In this document: in pieces, positions 4,743 to 10,572 of the stretch
Layout of the letters: each line of letters opens with the position of its first letter
Position numbering within the stretch: position 1 is the stretch's first letter
Assembly (NCBI GenBank): GCA_016844295.1
Contig: JAENIV010000023.1
Span: 1 to 11,795 of the forward strand
Length of the DNA: 11,795 bases
Direction of reading: 5' to 3'
From: Candidatus Berkelbacteria bacterium
GTDB taxonomy: Bacteria; Patescibacteriota; UBA1384; UBA12157; JAENIV01
The notes under the pieces: model-generated
Database searches by the model: none
What the model saw: the letters and a program-made list of their open reading frames with translations, nothing else
What the model was told of the DNA's origin: nothing
Made by a program: the position numbers and the translations under genes

Positions 4743-5342
4743 ATGGGTCTGATTGCAAGGATTAAGGAGTATTTCCGTTTTGTCCGGATCGAATCGTTGC
4801 TGCGGGATACCGACTCCTTCATGGAGTGGGATATGCTCTACAACGACCTGACTTACGGCTCTTATGGAGAGATGAGATGGATCGTCTCCCACGGACACCG
4901 CATGGAGGGACACGACGAGTGGCGTTATGCCATCGCGAGTGTCGGCGGCACCATCCGCGCCCTGAAGCTCCCCTTCTTCAATTCGTTCTACCGTTTCGAT
5001 TTCAAGATGAAGGAGAAGGAAAAAGAGAAAAACATAGTCGAGTCTATCCAGCACTTCAGCCAGCGTGTCGACTGGGTTAATGACCCGGTCGCCGGCGATG
5101 GAACCACGACCACGGAAGTTCTGATACCAGACGAACTTGTGGCCATCAGGCGTCACAACGGTATCTGGTTCGTTCAGCACATGAGGTGCCAGCATTGCCG
5201 CGAAACTTACTCGGTTCTGCGGGACAGCAATTTCCGGCTTGTGATGCAGAAGGTCAAACCGGCAGCGGAGATCTTCAGCGACCCCAACAAGGCCCTTGAA
5301 TGGGCCATATCTCTTGACTGGAACAAGATTAAGTCAAGATGA
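4743..5342 (+). CDS. Uncharacterised 199-residue protein of module 1
   Basis: No family is recognised. The start at 4743 is set by AAGGAG at 4730-4735; the upstream in-frame ATG at 4737 is too close to that site, and 4656 lies within the intercistronic hairpin. The protein is soluble-looking, rich in aromatic and charged residues, with an N-terminal amphipathic segment (MGLIARIKEYFRFVRIESLL), a lysine/glutamate stretch (KMKEKEKEKN, about residues 86-95) and a single C-x2-C pair at C149/C152, its only cysteines. A metal site would therefore need other ligands or a dimer. GC content is clearly higher than in dnaA or the regulators, suggesting acquisition or a mobile-element background. It is probably co-transcribed with the 55-residue membrane protein and ends at a strong terminator. 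Confidence 0.75.
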   Translation: MGLIARIKEYFRFVRIESLLRDTDSFMEWDMLYNDLTYGSYGEMRWIVSHGHRMEGHDEWRYAIASVGGTIRALKLPFFNSFYRFDFKMKEKEKEKNIVESIQHFSQRVDWVNDPVAGDGTTTTEVLIPDELVAIRRHNGIWFVQHMRCQHCRETYSVLRDSNFRLVMQKVKPAAEIFSDPNKALEWAISLDWNKIKSR

Positions 5343-5352
5343 CAACCGCACG

Positions 5353-5380
5353 GGGCGGGAGCGAAAGCTCCCGCCCTTTT
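5353..5380 (+). terminator. Rho-independent terminator of module 1
   Basis: GGGCGGGAGC (5353-5362), GAAA loop, GCTCCCGCCC (5367-5376), TTTT. A perfect 10-bp stem 10 nt after the stop codon of the 199-residue gene. Confidence 0.92.
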
Positions 5381-5392
5381 CATATCCAAAAA

Positions 5393-5418
5393 AGTGCTAA
5401 TATTAAATTAATAGCACT
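5393..5418 (+). promoter_or_regulatory. Inverted repeat and weak promoter of the 200-residue gene
   Basis: AGTGCTA (5393-5399) and TAGCACT (5412-5418) form a perfect inverted repeat with a 12-bp AT-rich spacer. TGcTAATAT within it could be an extended -10 box. The arms resemble those of the HrcA operator CIRCE (TTAGCACTC-N9-GAGTGCTAA) but are in the opposite order, so it is not a CIRCE element. A repressor site over the promoter is plausible. Confidence 0.4.
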
Positions 5419-5442
5419 CCATTATTAAGTAAAGGAGATAAT

Positions 5443-6045
5443 ATGCCTGCACCAGAATCTAGCCATAAAATAAGCCCACAGGAAATCAAAGGCTTAGAAA
5501 AACATTATTTATTGCCAAGAGTTAGCCATGAAACAAGTGAAATTGTTGAGGGCTTGGTTGATCGGGGAAAATTGGGCCAAGAGTACCAGCATGTTTTTGC
5601 CGAAGAAAATGAAGTGCTTTTTGAACACATGAATTTTTTGCTCGGTAAAATTGCCGAGGTTCAAAAATCAACCATCCCCTATGATAGTTCTGACCCGTGG
5701 CTGCCCGGCTACCGCGAAAGCGACCCACTCTATATTGCCAGAAATATTTGTTTCCTTTTAGAGGACCATGGCAGTAAAAAGGGAGTTAAGGAAATTCTGC
5801 CAAGAATTAGTTTTGAAACGATTGCTGATACTAAAGAGAGTCTAAAACGTGACCCGGAAGCCTTTGATAAACGGTCTGATATAGTCAGGCAAGACAATCC
5901 TCACCTTTTTGATCTTTTGAATAAAATGGCTGACCGCTATGGAGACGAAAGCAATATTGCCCGTATAAACTTCGAAATAGGCCAATTAGCATATTATATT
6001 TTAAGAACTCAAGCCGAGAAAGAAAGACTAAATCAAGAACTATAA
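5443..6045 (+). CDS. Uncharacterised 200-residue protein with internal duplication
   Basis: No family is recognised. AAAGGAG lies 5-6 nt before the ATG. The protein is acidic, without membrane helices, and predicted mostly helical. It contains two related halves: LPRVSHET (24-31) recurs as LPRISFET (119-126), and LFEHMNFLLGKIAE (59-72) recurs as LFDLLNKMADRYGD (155-168), an offset of about 95. YIARN (97-101) and NIARIN (171-176) may be a further pair, but with a shorter offset. The base composition matches the chromosome and not the GC-rich module genes beside it. Its stop overlaps the stop of the convergent regulator 2 by 6 bp (6040-6045). It has its own promoter region, separated from module 1 by a terminator. 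Confidence 0.8.
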   Translation: MPAPESSHKISPQEIKGLEKHYLLPRVSHETSEIVEGLVDRGKLGQEYQHVFAEENEVLFEHMNFLLGKIAEVQKSTIPYDSSDPWLPGYRESDPLYIARNICFLLEDHGSKKGVKEILPRISFETIADTKESLKRDPEAFDKRSDIVRQDNPHLFDLLNKMADRYGDESNIARINFEIGQLAYYILRTQAEKERLNQEL

Positions 6046-6771
6046 TCTTTTCCAGAGAGTCTCGAATATCGCCTTTTGAGTGTTTGTTATTTCCTTGGAT
6101 TCGATGAGTATTCCATAGGGTTCGGGTTTGTAAGTGATGATAATCATTTTATTTGAATAGATATTGATTTCGTTCTCTAGGGGAATTTCTTTTTCTGAAA
6201 TCATCTTCGCCACTCTCATTTGCTCTTTATTCTTAGCCATATATTTCTGCATATCAGGAGAGTTGTTATAAATCCCCCTCAACATAATTTTTTTGGCGAC
6301 TCTCCTTTTAATATAATCAACCGAATATTCTTCAAGATGTTTGACCGTGTCGGTGCTCACATAGGCCAGGATTTCATCGCCGGCTTGTAAGATTAATAGT
6401 GTGTCTTCATAAAGTTGCTTAATCCCTCCAACGCCTTCGAAATAAGCGACTTTTGGTTTTTGTGGCAGGATATTGTAAAGCGATAAAATGGCCGGTAATT
6501 CTTGCTTGAAATGGCGTTTTTTCTCATCGAGAACGCTTAAAACCAATTCCGGGTTATTGGCCACAAAAAAGTGTTTATTGTTTTCGGTTGTTTCGCTGAC
6601 AAACCCTTCGGCCTTTAATCGATAGACGATATTATAGGTCGTCGATCTCTTAGTTTTGGCGTGAATCGATAAGTCGTTGACGGAGGCCTTTTCCATTTGC
6701 AAAATCGCCAGATATACATCCTGCTCTTTTTGATTTAAACCTAATTGTTTAAGGGAGTCGAAGTATGGCAT
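6040..6771 (-). CDS. TrmB-family transcriptional regulator 2
   Basis: Full-length regulator of 243 residues, paralogous to the one at 3273-3914. The N-terminal winged helix (SLKQLGLNQKEQDVYLAILQMEKASVNDLSIHAKTKRSTTYNIVYRLKAEGFV) is followed by a TrmB-type effector domain (PKVAYFEGVGGIKQLYEDTL, GDEILAYV, NEINIYSNKMIIITYKPEPYGILIESKEITNTQKAIFE). Family members sense small molecules, often sugars, and act as repressors or activators; the ligand here is unknown. The start at 6769-6771 aligns with the paralogue; a longer upstream frame runs through the divergent promoter and is rejected. It faces the module 2 small membrane protein across back-to-back promoters, which makes that unit its most likely target, along with itself. 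Confidence 0.88.
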   Translation of the reverse strand: MPYFDSLKQLGLNQKEQDVYLAILQMEKASVNDLSIHAKTKRSTTYNIVYRLKAEGFVSETTENNKHFFVANNPELVLSVLDEKKRHFKQELPAILSLYNILPQKPKVAYFEGVGGIKQLYEDTLLILQAGDEILAYVSTDTVKHLEEYSVDYIKRRVAKKIMLRGIYNNSPDMQKYMAKNKEQMRVAKMISEKEIPLENEINIYSNKMIIITYKPEPYGILIESKEITNTQKAIFETLWKRL

Positions 6772-6804
6772 TTTGTATTTAGCCCTTTTTTTACGGCTAT
6801 TTAG

Positions 6805-6833
6805 ATTTTGCTCTACTATATTAAATCTGTCAA
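6805..6833 (-). promoter_or_regulatory. Leftward promoter of regulator 2
   Basis: On the minus strand TTGACA (6828-6833), 17-bp spacer, CAAAAT (6805-6810). The -35 box lies in the shared 11-mer ATCTGTCAATA (6825-6835). Its position relative to the gene and the divergent promoter mirrors module 1. Confidence 0.55.
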
Positions 6834-6850
6834 TAATAAGCCCTAAATAC

Positions 6851-6879
6851 TTGACATTTAGGCTGTTTTGTGTTATAAT
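6851..6879 (+). promoter_or_regulatory. Consensus promoter of module 2 cargo
   Basis: TTGACA (6851-6856), 17-bp spacer, TATAAT (6874-6879). AAGCC-c-TAAAT on the left and ATTTA-GGCT on the right (6838-6864) form an inverted repeat enclosing the -35 box, a likely operator. ATGTCCACGATGGGA begins 3 nt after the -10 box, as in module 1. Confidence 0.85.
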
Positions 6880-6919
6880 CATATGTCCACGATGGGAGCG
6901 CTGGAGAAAGGAGACAGGA

Positions 6920-7081
6920 ATGCCGGTAGAAGTAATGCTTCTTCTCGGTGGCATTGGGACTGGCCTGCTTGCGAACCTTGCAATCAGGCGGCGGATGGTC
7001 TTGCCGCAGTTTTTCGTCGGTTTCGCGCTGTTCTGCTTCGGGATCCTCGGCCCGACACTCCATGACCTACTGCGAAGATAG
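6920..7081 (+). CDS. 53-residue two-helix membrane protein (module 2)
   Basis: Small hydrophobic protein of unknown function. Helix 1 spans about residues 5-21 (VMLLLGGIGTGLLANLA), then the basic turn IRRRM, then helix 2 at about 29-46 (PQFFVGFALFCFGILGPTL), ending DLLRR. AAAGGAG (6907-6913) lies 6 nt before the ATG at 6920. Size, hairpin topology, GC-rich coding sequence, promoter and leader match the module 1 protein at 4464, so both are probably products of equivalent transcription units, but residue identity is too low to call homology by eye. It is the only gene of its unit and is followed by two hairpins. Confidence 0.75.
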   Translation: MPVEVMLLLGGIGTGLLANLAIRRRMVLPQFFVGFALFCFGILGPTLHDLLRR

Positions 7082-7092
7082 GTGACCCACAC

Positions 7093-7124
7093 GGGCGGCC
7101 CGCCATTTGGCGGGGCCGCCCTTC
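7093..7124 (+). terminator. GC-rich hairpin after module 2 gene
   Basis: GGGCGGCCCGCC (7093-7104) pairs with GGCGGGGCCGCCC (7109-7121) with one bulged base and an ATTT loop. Only two Ts follow, so it may need the next hairpin to stop transcription. Confidence 0.65.
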
Positions 7125-7160
7125 ACCCCGTTAGATGCGAGGTTATCTAACGGGGTTTTT
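7125..7160 (+). terminator. Rho-independent terminator before the origin
   Basis: A perfect 12-bp stem, ACCCCGTTAGAT (7125-7136) with ATCTAACGGGGT (7145-7156), ends in a T-run at 7156-7160. It insulates the dnaA promoter region from the island. Confidence 0.9.
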
Positions 7161-7172
7161 GTATCCCCTACT

Positions 7173-7299
7173 TAATCCACATGTATTTAGTACAGCCCTT
7201 GACACCCTGTGGATAAGTCGCATACGATGAGGTAGAAACGATTGTGGATAACTACCTGTGGACAACTGCGCAGCAAGAACATAAGATGATACTGCGCAG
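7173..7299. promoter_or_regulatory. DnaA-box cluster upstream of dnaA
   Basis: Exact boxes TGTGGATAA (reverse of TTATCCACA) occur at 7208-7216 and 7243-7251, with near matches TGTGGACAA at 7257-7265 and TAATCCACA at 7173-7181. Two copies of ACTGCGCAG (7265-7273 and 7291-7299), each containing the 8-bp palindrome CTGCGCAG, follow. This is either one half of a bipartite origin or an autoregulatory site for dnaA. Confidence 0.75.
7199..7228 (+). promoter_or_regulatory. dnaA: Probable dnaA promoter
   Basis: TTGACA (7199-7204) is followed 18 bp later by TACGAT (7223-7228). An exact DnaA box lies in the spacer, so DnaA binding would block it, consistent with autoregulation. It leaves a leader of about 205 nt. 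Confidence 0.5.
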
Positions 7300-7306
7300 A
7301 AATCCG

Positions 7307-7414
7307 AAGCACGAAGCACCAAATTCTAAACAAATTCAAAATATTAAATCCTAATGTTTTAAACTTTAGAATTTAGAACATTAGATATTGTTTGGGATTT
7401 CGAATTTAGAATTT
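7307..7414. repeat. AT-rich repeat, left of dnaA
   Basis: A stretch of AAATTC/GAATTT-type units, itself partly palindromic. Its left end (7307-7333) matches the reverse complement of 8874-8900 at 25 of 27 positions, and 7399-7414 is the exact reverse complement of 8779-8794. dnaA therefore sits between an inverted pair of repeats. Confidence 0.75.
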
Positions 7415-7421
7415 CGAATTT

Positions 7422-7438
7422 CCAAACCAAAGGTTTGG
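7422..7438 (+). promoter_or_regulatory. Hairpin over the dnaA ribosome site
   Basis: CCAAACC (7422-7428), loop AAA, GGTTTGG (7432-7438), ending 2 nt before the dnaA ATG. The only Shine-Dalgarno-like bases, AAAGG (7429-7433), lie in the loop and the 3' arm. The stem could limit dnaA translation. Confidence 0.55.
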
Positions 7439-7440
7439 TT

Positions 7441-8772
7441 ATGGATCCTAAAGAAATTTGGCAAACAGCCCTAGGAGAACTTGAAGTAACCTTAAGCAAA
7501 GCCAACTTTACAACTTGGTTTAAGGACACTTTTTTATTGTCAATTTCCGACCAAGAGGCTACAGTCGGTGTCCCTAACGGTTTTGCCAAAGAATGGTTAG
7601 AAAATAAATTTCATCCGGAAATTTTAAAAGCCTTGCAAAAAATTAATCCCAAGATTTTAAAGATTACATATAAAATCAGCACCCAAGTTGCCCCGCCCAG
7701 AGCCCCCAAACTTGTTAAAACAGATATGGCGGATATTTCTCCCGTAGAACACCCCCATTTAAATGGCAAATACCAATTTGATAATTTCGTCATCGGCAAT
7801 TCCAACCGCTTAGCCGCTGCCACGGCCCAGGCGGTCTCTACCAAGCCCGGGCTTGTTTATAATCCCCTATTTTTGTACGGCGGAGTTGGTCTGGGCAAAA
7901 CTCATTTAGTCCAAGCCATTGGCAATGAAATCCTAAAAAAGAGCCCCAAGAAAAAAATCGTTTATGTTTCCTGCGAACGCTTTACCAACGATTATGTCCA
8001 ATCAATTTCCCATAATAAAACCGATGAATTTAAGAAAAAATATCGCGGTGTTGATGTGTTTTTAGTTGACGACATTCAATTTCTATCCGGTAAAGAGGGG
8101 ACGCAGGAAGAGTTTTTTCACACGTTTAATACTTTGCACCAGTCTAACCGCCAGATTGTTATTACCTCCGACCGCGTGCCCAAAGCCATTCCTCAAATGC
8201 AAGACCGTCTTTCATCCCGCTTCGGCGCCGGGATGGTAGCAGATATTCAGCCTCCGAACTTAGAAATGCGTGAGGCGATTTTAAGATCTAAATCTTTAGA
8301 AAAAGAGTTCCCAATGGACGATAATGTTCTAAATTTTATCGCCACCAATATTGAGTCAAATATTCGCGAGCTTGAGGGCGCGATAAATCGGATAATGGCT
8401 TACTGCCAATTAAATCGCATAACACCTTCTTTAGACACGGTGACAAAGGTTTTAGAGGATATTGTGGCTTCGAAAGGTAAGAATCTATCGGTCGAAAAAA
8501 TTATTTCCACAGTTGGCGGCTATTTCAAAATAGAATCTGCGCAACTTCTTTCGCCCAAAAGAGACCGAATTCTTGTAGGCCCGCGACAAATCGTCATGTA
8601 TTTACTGCGCCATGAAATGAATTTATCATTTCCAAAGATTGGTCATGAATTAAACAAAAAGGACCACACCACGATCATGCACGGTGTAAGCAAAATTGAA
8701 AGAGAAATTGCGTCTAACGAAAATTTAAAAAAAGAATTAACAATGATCAAAGAACAATTATATTCGGCATAG
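7441..8772 (+). CDS. dnaA: Chromosomal replication initiator DnaA
   Basis: Initiator ATPase of 443 residues that binds DnaA boxes, opens the origin and loads the helicase. An N-terminal interaction domain (IWQTALGELEVTLSKANFTTWF, about 6-80) and a short linker precede the AAA+ domain from YQFDNFVIGNSNRLA. The Walker A motif is GGVGLGKTH at 147-155, and Walker B is FLVDDIQFL with D210/D211. Sensor and arginine-finger regions are intact (VITSDR, DRLSSRFGAG). The C-terminal domain IV carries the DnaA signature DHTTIMHG at 408-415. Start at ATG 7441; a TTG two codons upstream is possible but lies in the hairpin. The gene is bracketed by inverted AT-rich repeats and two DnaA-box clusters. Confidence 0.97.
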   Translation: MDPKEIWQTALGELEVTLSKANFTTWFKDTFLLSISDQEATVGVPNGFAKEWLENKFHPEILKALQKINPKILKITYKISTQVAPPRAPKLVKTDMADISPVEHPHLNGKYQFDNFVIGNSNRLAAATAQAVSTKPGLVYNPLFLYGGVGLGKTHLVQAIGNEILKKSPKKKIVYVSCERFTNDYVQSISHNKTDEFKKKYRGVDVFLVDDIQFLSGKEGTQEEFFHTFNTLHQSNRQIVITSDRVPKAIPQMQDRLSSRFGAGMVADIQPPNLEMREAILRSKSLEKEFPMDDNVLNFIATNIESNIRELEGAINRIMAYCQLNRITPSLDTVTKVLEDIVASKGKNLSVEKIISTVGGYFKIESAQLLSPKRDRILVGPRQIVMYLLRHEMNLSFPKIGHELNKKDHTTIMHGVSKIEREIASNENLKKELTMIKEQLYSA

Positions 8773-8778
8773 CCGATT

Positions 8779-8900
8779 AAATTCTAAATTCGAATATCGA
8801 AATCCTAAACAAATTCCAAATTCAAAGTTCAAAATCCCAAACGTTTATAATTTAAATATTAGAACATTAATAATTGTTTAGAATTTAGTACTTCGTGCTT
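8779..8900. repeat. AT-rich repeat, right of dnaA
   Basis: The inverted partner of the repeat at 7307-7414, starting 6 bp after the dnaA stop. It is composed of AAATTC, AATCC and AAAC units, and its right end (8874-8900) mirrors 7307-7333. No gene or terminator is evident within it. Confidence 0.75.
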
Positions 8901-8927
8901 AGGATTTGCTCGCCTGGGGCGGAGCGT

Positions 8928-9171
8928 TGTGGATAAATTGTGGATAACTTTCTTATTTGTAAACATATACGAAAAATTCTGTGGAAAACTTTTGAAAAAC
9001 TCAACTTGTGACATTCGTAAACTTACATATCCACAGAAATTTACCATATATACACAGGGTTAAACACAATATGTCCACAATAATTTACATCTATTAATAC
9101 ACAGAATACACAGGCCTTATTATTGTTATTTTTCTTTAATTAATTAATAAATAATAATATATTGTGGATAA
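8928..9171. other. Probable oriC in the dnaA-dnaN gap
   Basis: The 495-bp gap between dnaA and dnaN has no gene. Exact DnaA boxes TGTGGATAA lie at 8928-8936, 8939-8947 and 9163-9171, with near matches at 8980-8988 (TGTGGAAAA), 9027-9035 (ATATCCACA) and 9071-9079 (ATGTCCACA). Almost pure A+T runs from 9118 to 9163 (TTAATTAATTAATAAATAAT type) and is the likely duplex-unwinding element next to the last box. Box clustering plus an AT-rich element beside dnaA is the standard bacterial origin layout. Confidence 0.82.
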
Positions 9172-9267
9172 ATAACCATGAATCTTATACATTAATTGAT
9201 ACTAATAAGAAATAAGAAAAAATTCGCGATAATTCGTGAATGTTAGTTTGTCGGAAAGGAATACATT

Positions 9268-10374
9268 ATGAAGGTATCTTGTACACAAGAGAATTTATCA
9301 AGGGGTTTACAAATCGTCTCTCATATGGTGGGAACTAGAACCACTTTGCCAGTGCTAAATAACATTTTAATTAAAACCGAAAAAGGCAGATTAAAACTAT
9401 CGGCAACAGATTTAGAAATCGGTATTAGTACTTGGATTGGTGCAAAAGTTGATGCTGACGGCGCGGTTACTTGCCCGGCAAGGTTAATTTCCGAGTTCAC
9501 ATCCACCAACACCGATAAAACAATCAACCTGGAATTAAAAGACGCAACCTTGCATTTGGCCTCAGAACATTTTAAGGCCAATATTAAAGGTATTGAAGCG
9601 AGCGAGTTTCCATTAATCCCAGAAGTTAAAGGTAACGCGAGTATTCAACTCGGCGCCACGGATTTGAAAGATGCAATTTCAAAAACAGTTTTTGCCTGTG
9701 CTTTGGACGAAACACGGCCGGTTTTAGCCGGTGTATATATGATAGTAGATTCTGGCAAAATCAAATTGGTCGCCACAGATAGTTACCGTCTCGCAGAAAA
9801 GACCATTTCTACGCTTTCTAAAGACGCCTTAAAAGCAAGTTATATTATTCCTGCCCGAACAATGGCTGAAATCGGTCGGTTAATTGACGAACCATTAGAA
9901 AAAGTCGATATCAAAGTTGGTGAAAACCAAATACAGTTTCAACTCGGCCCAACAGAAGTTGTTTCGCGCTTAATTGAAGGCAGCTTCCCGGACTACGAGC
10001 AAATAATTCCCACAAGCATTAAAACAAGAATAGAATTAAATACCACCGAATTTACCAATGCAATAAAAATGGCAAGTTTTTTTGCCAGAGAAAGCGCCAA
10101 CAATATCAAAATCGTGATGAAAAAACCCAAAACTATCCAAGTTTTAGCTGTATCGCCTCAAATTGGGGACAATACCTCGGATATTTCGGCCCAAATTAAC
10201 GGAGATGACCTAGAGATTGCCTTCAATTCCAAATTTTTACTTGATGCCTTACAGGTTCTTGGGACAGAAAAAGTAGATCTAGAAATGGCGGGACAACTTT
10301 CGCCCGGAATTATTCGGCCGTCAAAAGATAAAAACTATCTTTATATTATTATGCCGCTGAGGACGGAAGAGTAG
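9268..10374 (+). CDS. dnaN: DNA polymerase III subunit beta (sliding clamp)
   Basis: Clamp of 368 residues that dimerises around DNA and tethers the replicative polymerase and other enzymes. The three clamp domains are recognisable: domain 1 with TTLPVLNNILIKTEKGRLKLSATDLEIGI, domain 2 with FACALDETRPVLAGVYM and LVATDSYRLA, domain 3 ending in YLYIIMPLR, the family's closing motif that shapes the partner-binding pocket. The length fits the family (about 365-380). GGAAAGGA at 9253-9260 gives good spacing to the ATG at 9268. It lies downstream of the probable origin and is followed by a fold-back intergenic repeat before recF. Confidence 0.97.
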   Translation: MKVSCTQENLSRGLQIVSHMVGTRTTLPVLNNILIKTEKGRLKLSATDLEIGISTWIGAKVDADGAVTCPARLISEFTSTNTDKTINLELKDATLHLASEHFKANIKGIEASEFPLIPEVKGNASIQLGATDLKDAISKTVFACALDETRPVLAGVYMIVDSGKIKLVATDSYRLAEKTISTLSKDALKASYIIPARTMAEIGRLIDEPLEKVDIKVGENQIQFQLGPTEVVSRLIEGSFPDYEQIIPTSIKTRIELNTTEFTNAIKMASFFARESANNIKIVMKKPKTIQVLAVSPQIGDNTSDISAQINGDDLEIAFNSKFLLDALQVLGTEKVDLEMAGQLSPGIIRPSKDKNYLYIIMPLRTEE

Positions 10375-10381
10375 TCATTAA

Positions 10382-10526
10382 AAATGACTAAAATAAATTG
10401 ACCTAATTAACCTGATTCGCTAAGGCGAATAGTCCCATTATTCTAAAAAAATCCCAAGCCCCAATATATAAATGACTAAAAAGTTAGATATCGGGAATTG
10501 GTCATTGGGATTTGATTAGGTCAATT
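10382..10526. repeat. Fold-back repeat between dnaN and recF
   Basis: AATTGACCTAAT (10396-10407) is inverted at 10515-10526, and AAATCCCAA (10449-10457) is inverted at 10505-10513, so most of the 198-bp gap can fold on itself. AAATGACTAAAA occurs twice directly (10382-10393, 10470-10481). A hairpin ATTCGC-taag-GCGAAT lies inside. No T-run follows, so it is not a simple terminator. Confidence 0.7.
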
Positions 10527-10572
10527 AGGTTAATAAATGCCTTGCCATAGCAACGAGAATAATTAGAAATTT

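Noticed and set aside
4728..5195. Open frames opposite and out of frame to the 199-residue gene
   Set aside because: They lack ribosome sites and are typical shadow frames of a GC-rich gene.
5393..5418. CIRCE heat-shock operator
   Set aside because: The arms are in the reverse order and the spacer is 12 bp instead of 9.
4464..7081. Type I toxin-antitoxin pairs made of the small membrane proteins
   Set aside because: No promoter for an antisense RNA is visible over either gene, and the divergent TrmB regulator offers a simpler control. It is not excluded.
6772..7092. Long N-terminal extension of regulator 2
   Set aside because: It crosses both divergent promoters and the opposite-strand membrane protein gene; the paralogue aligns from the ATG at 6771.
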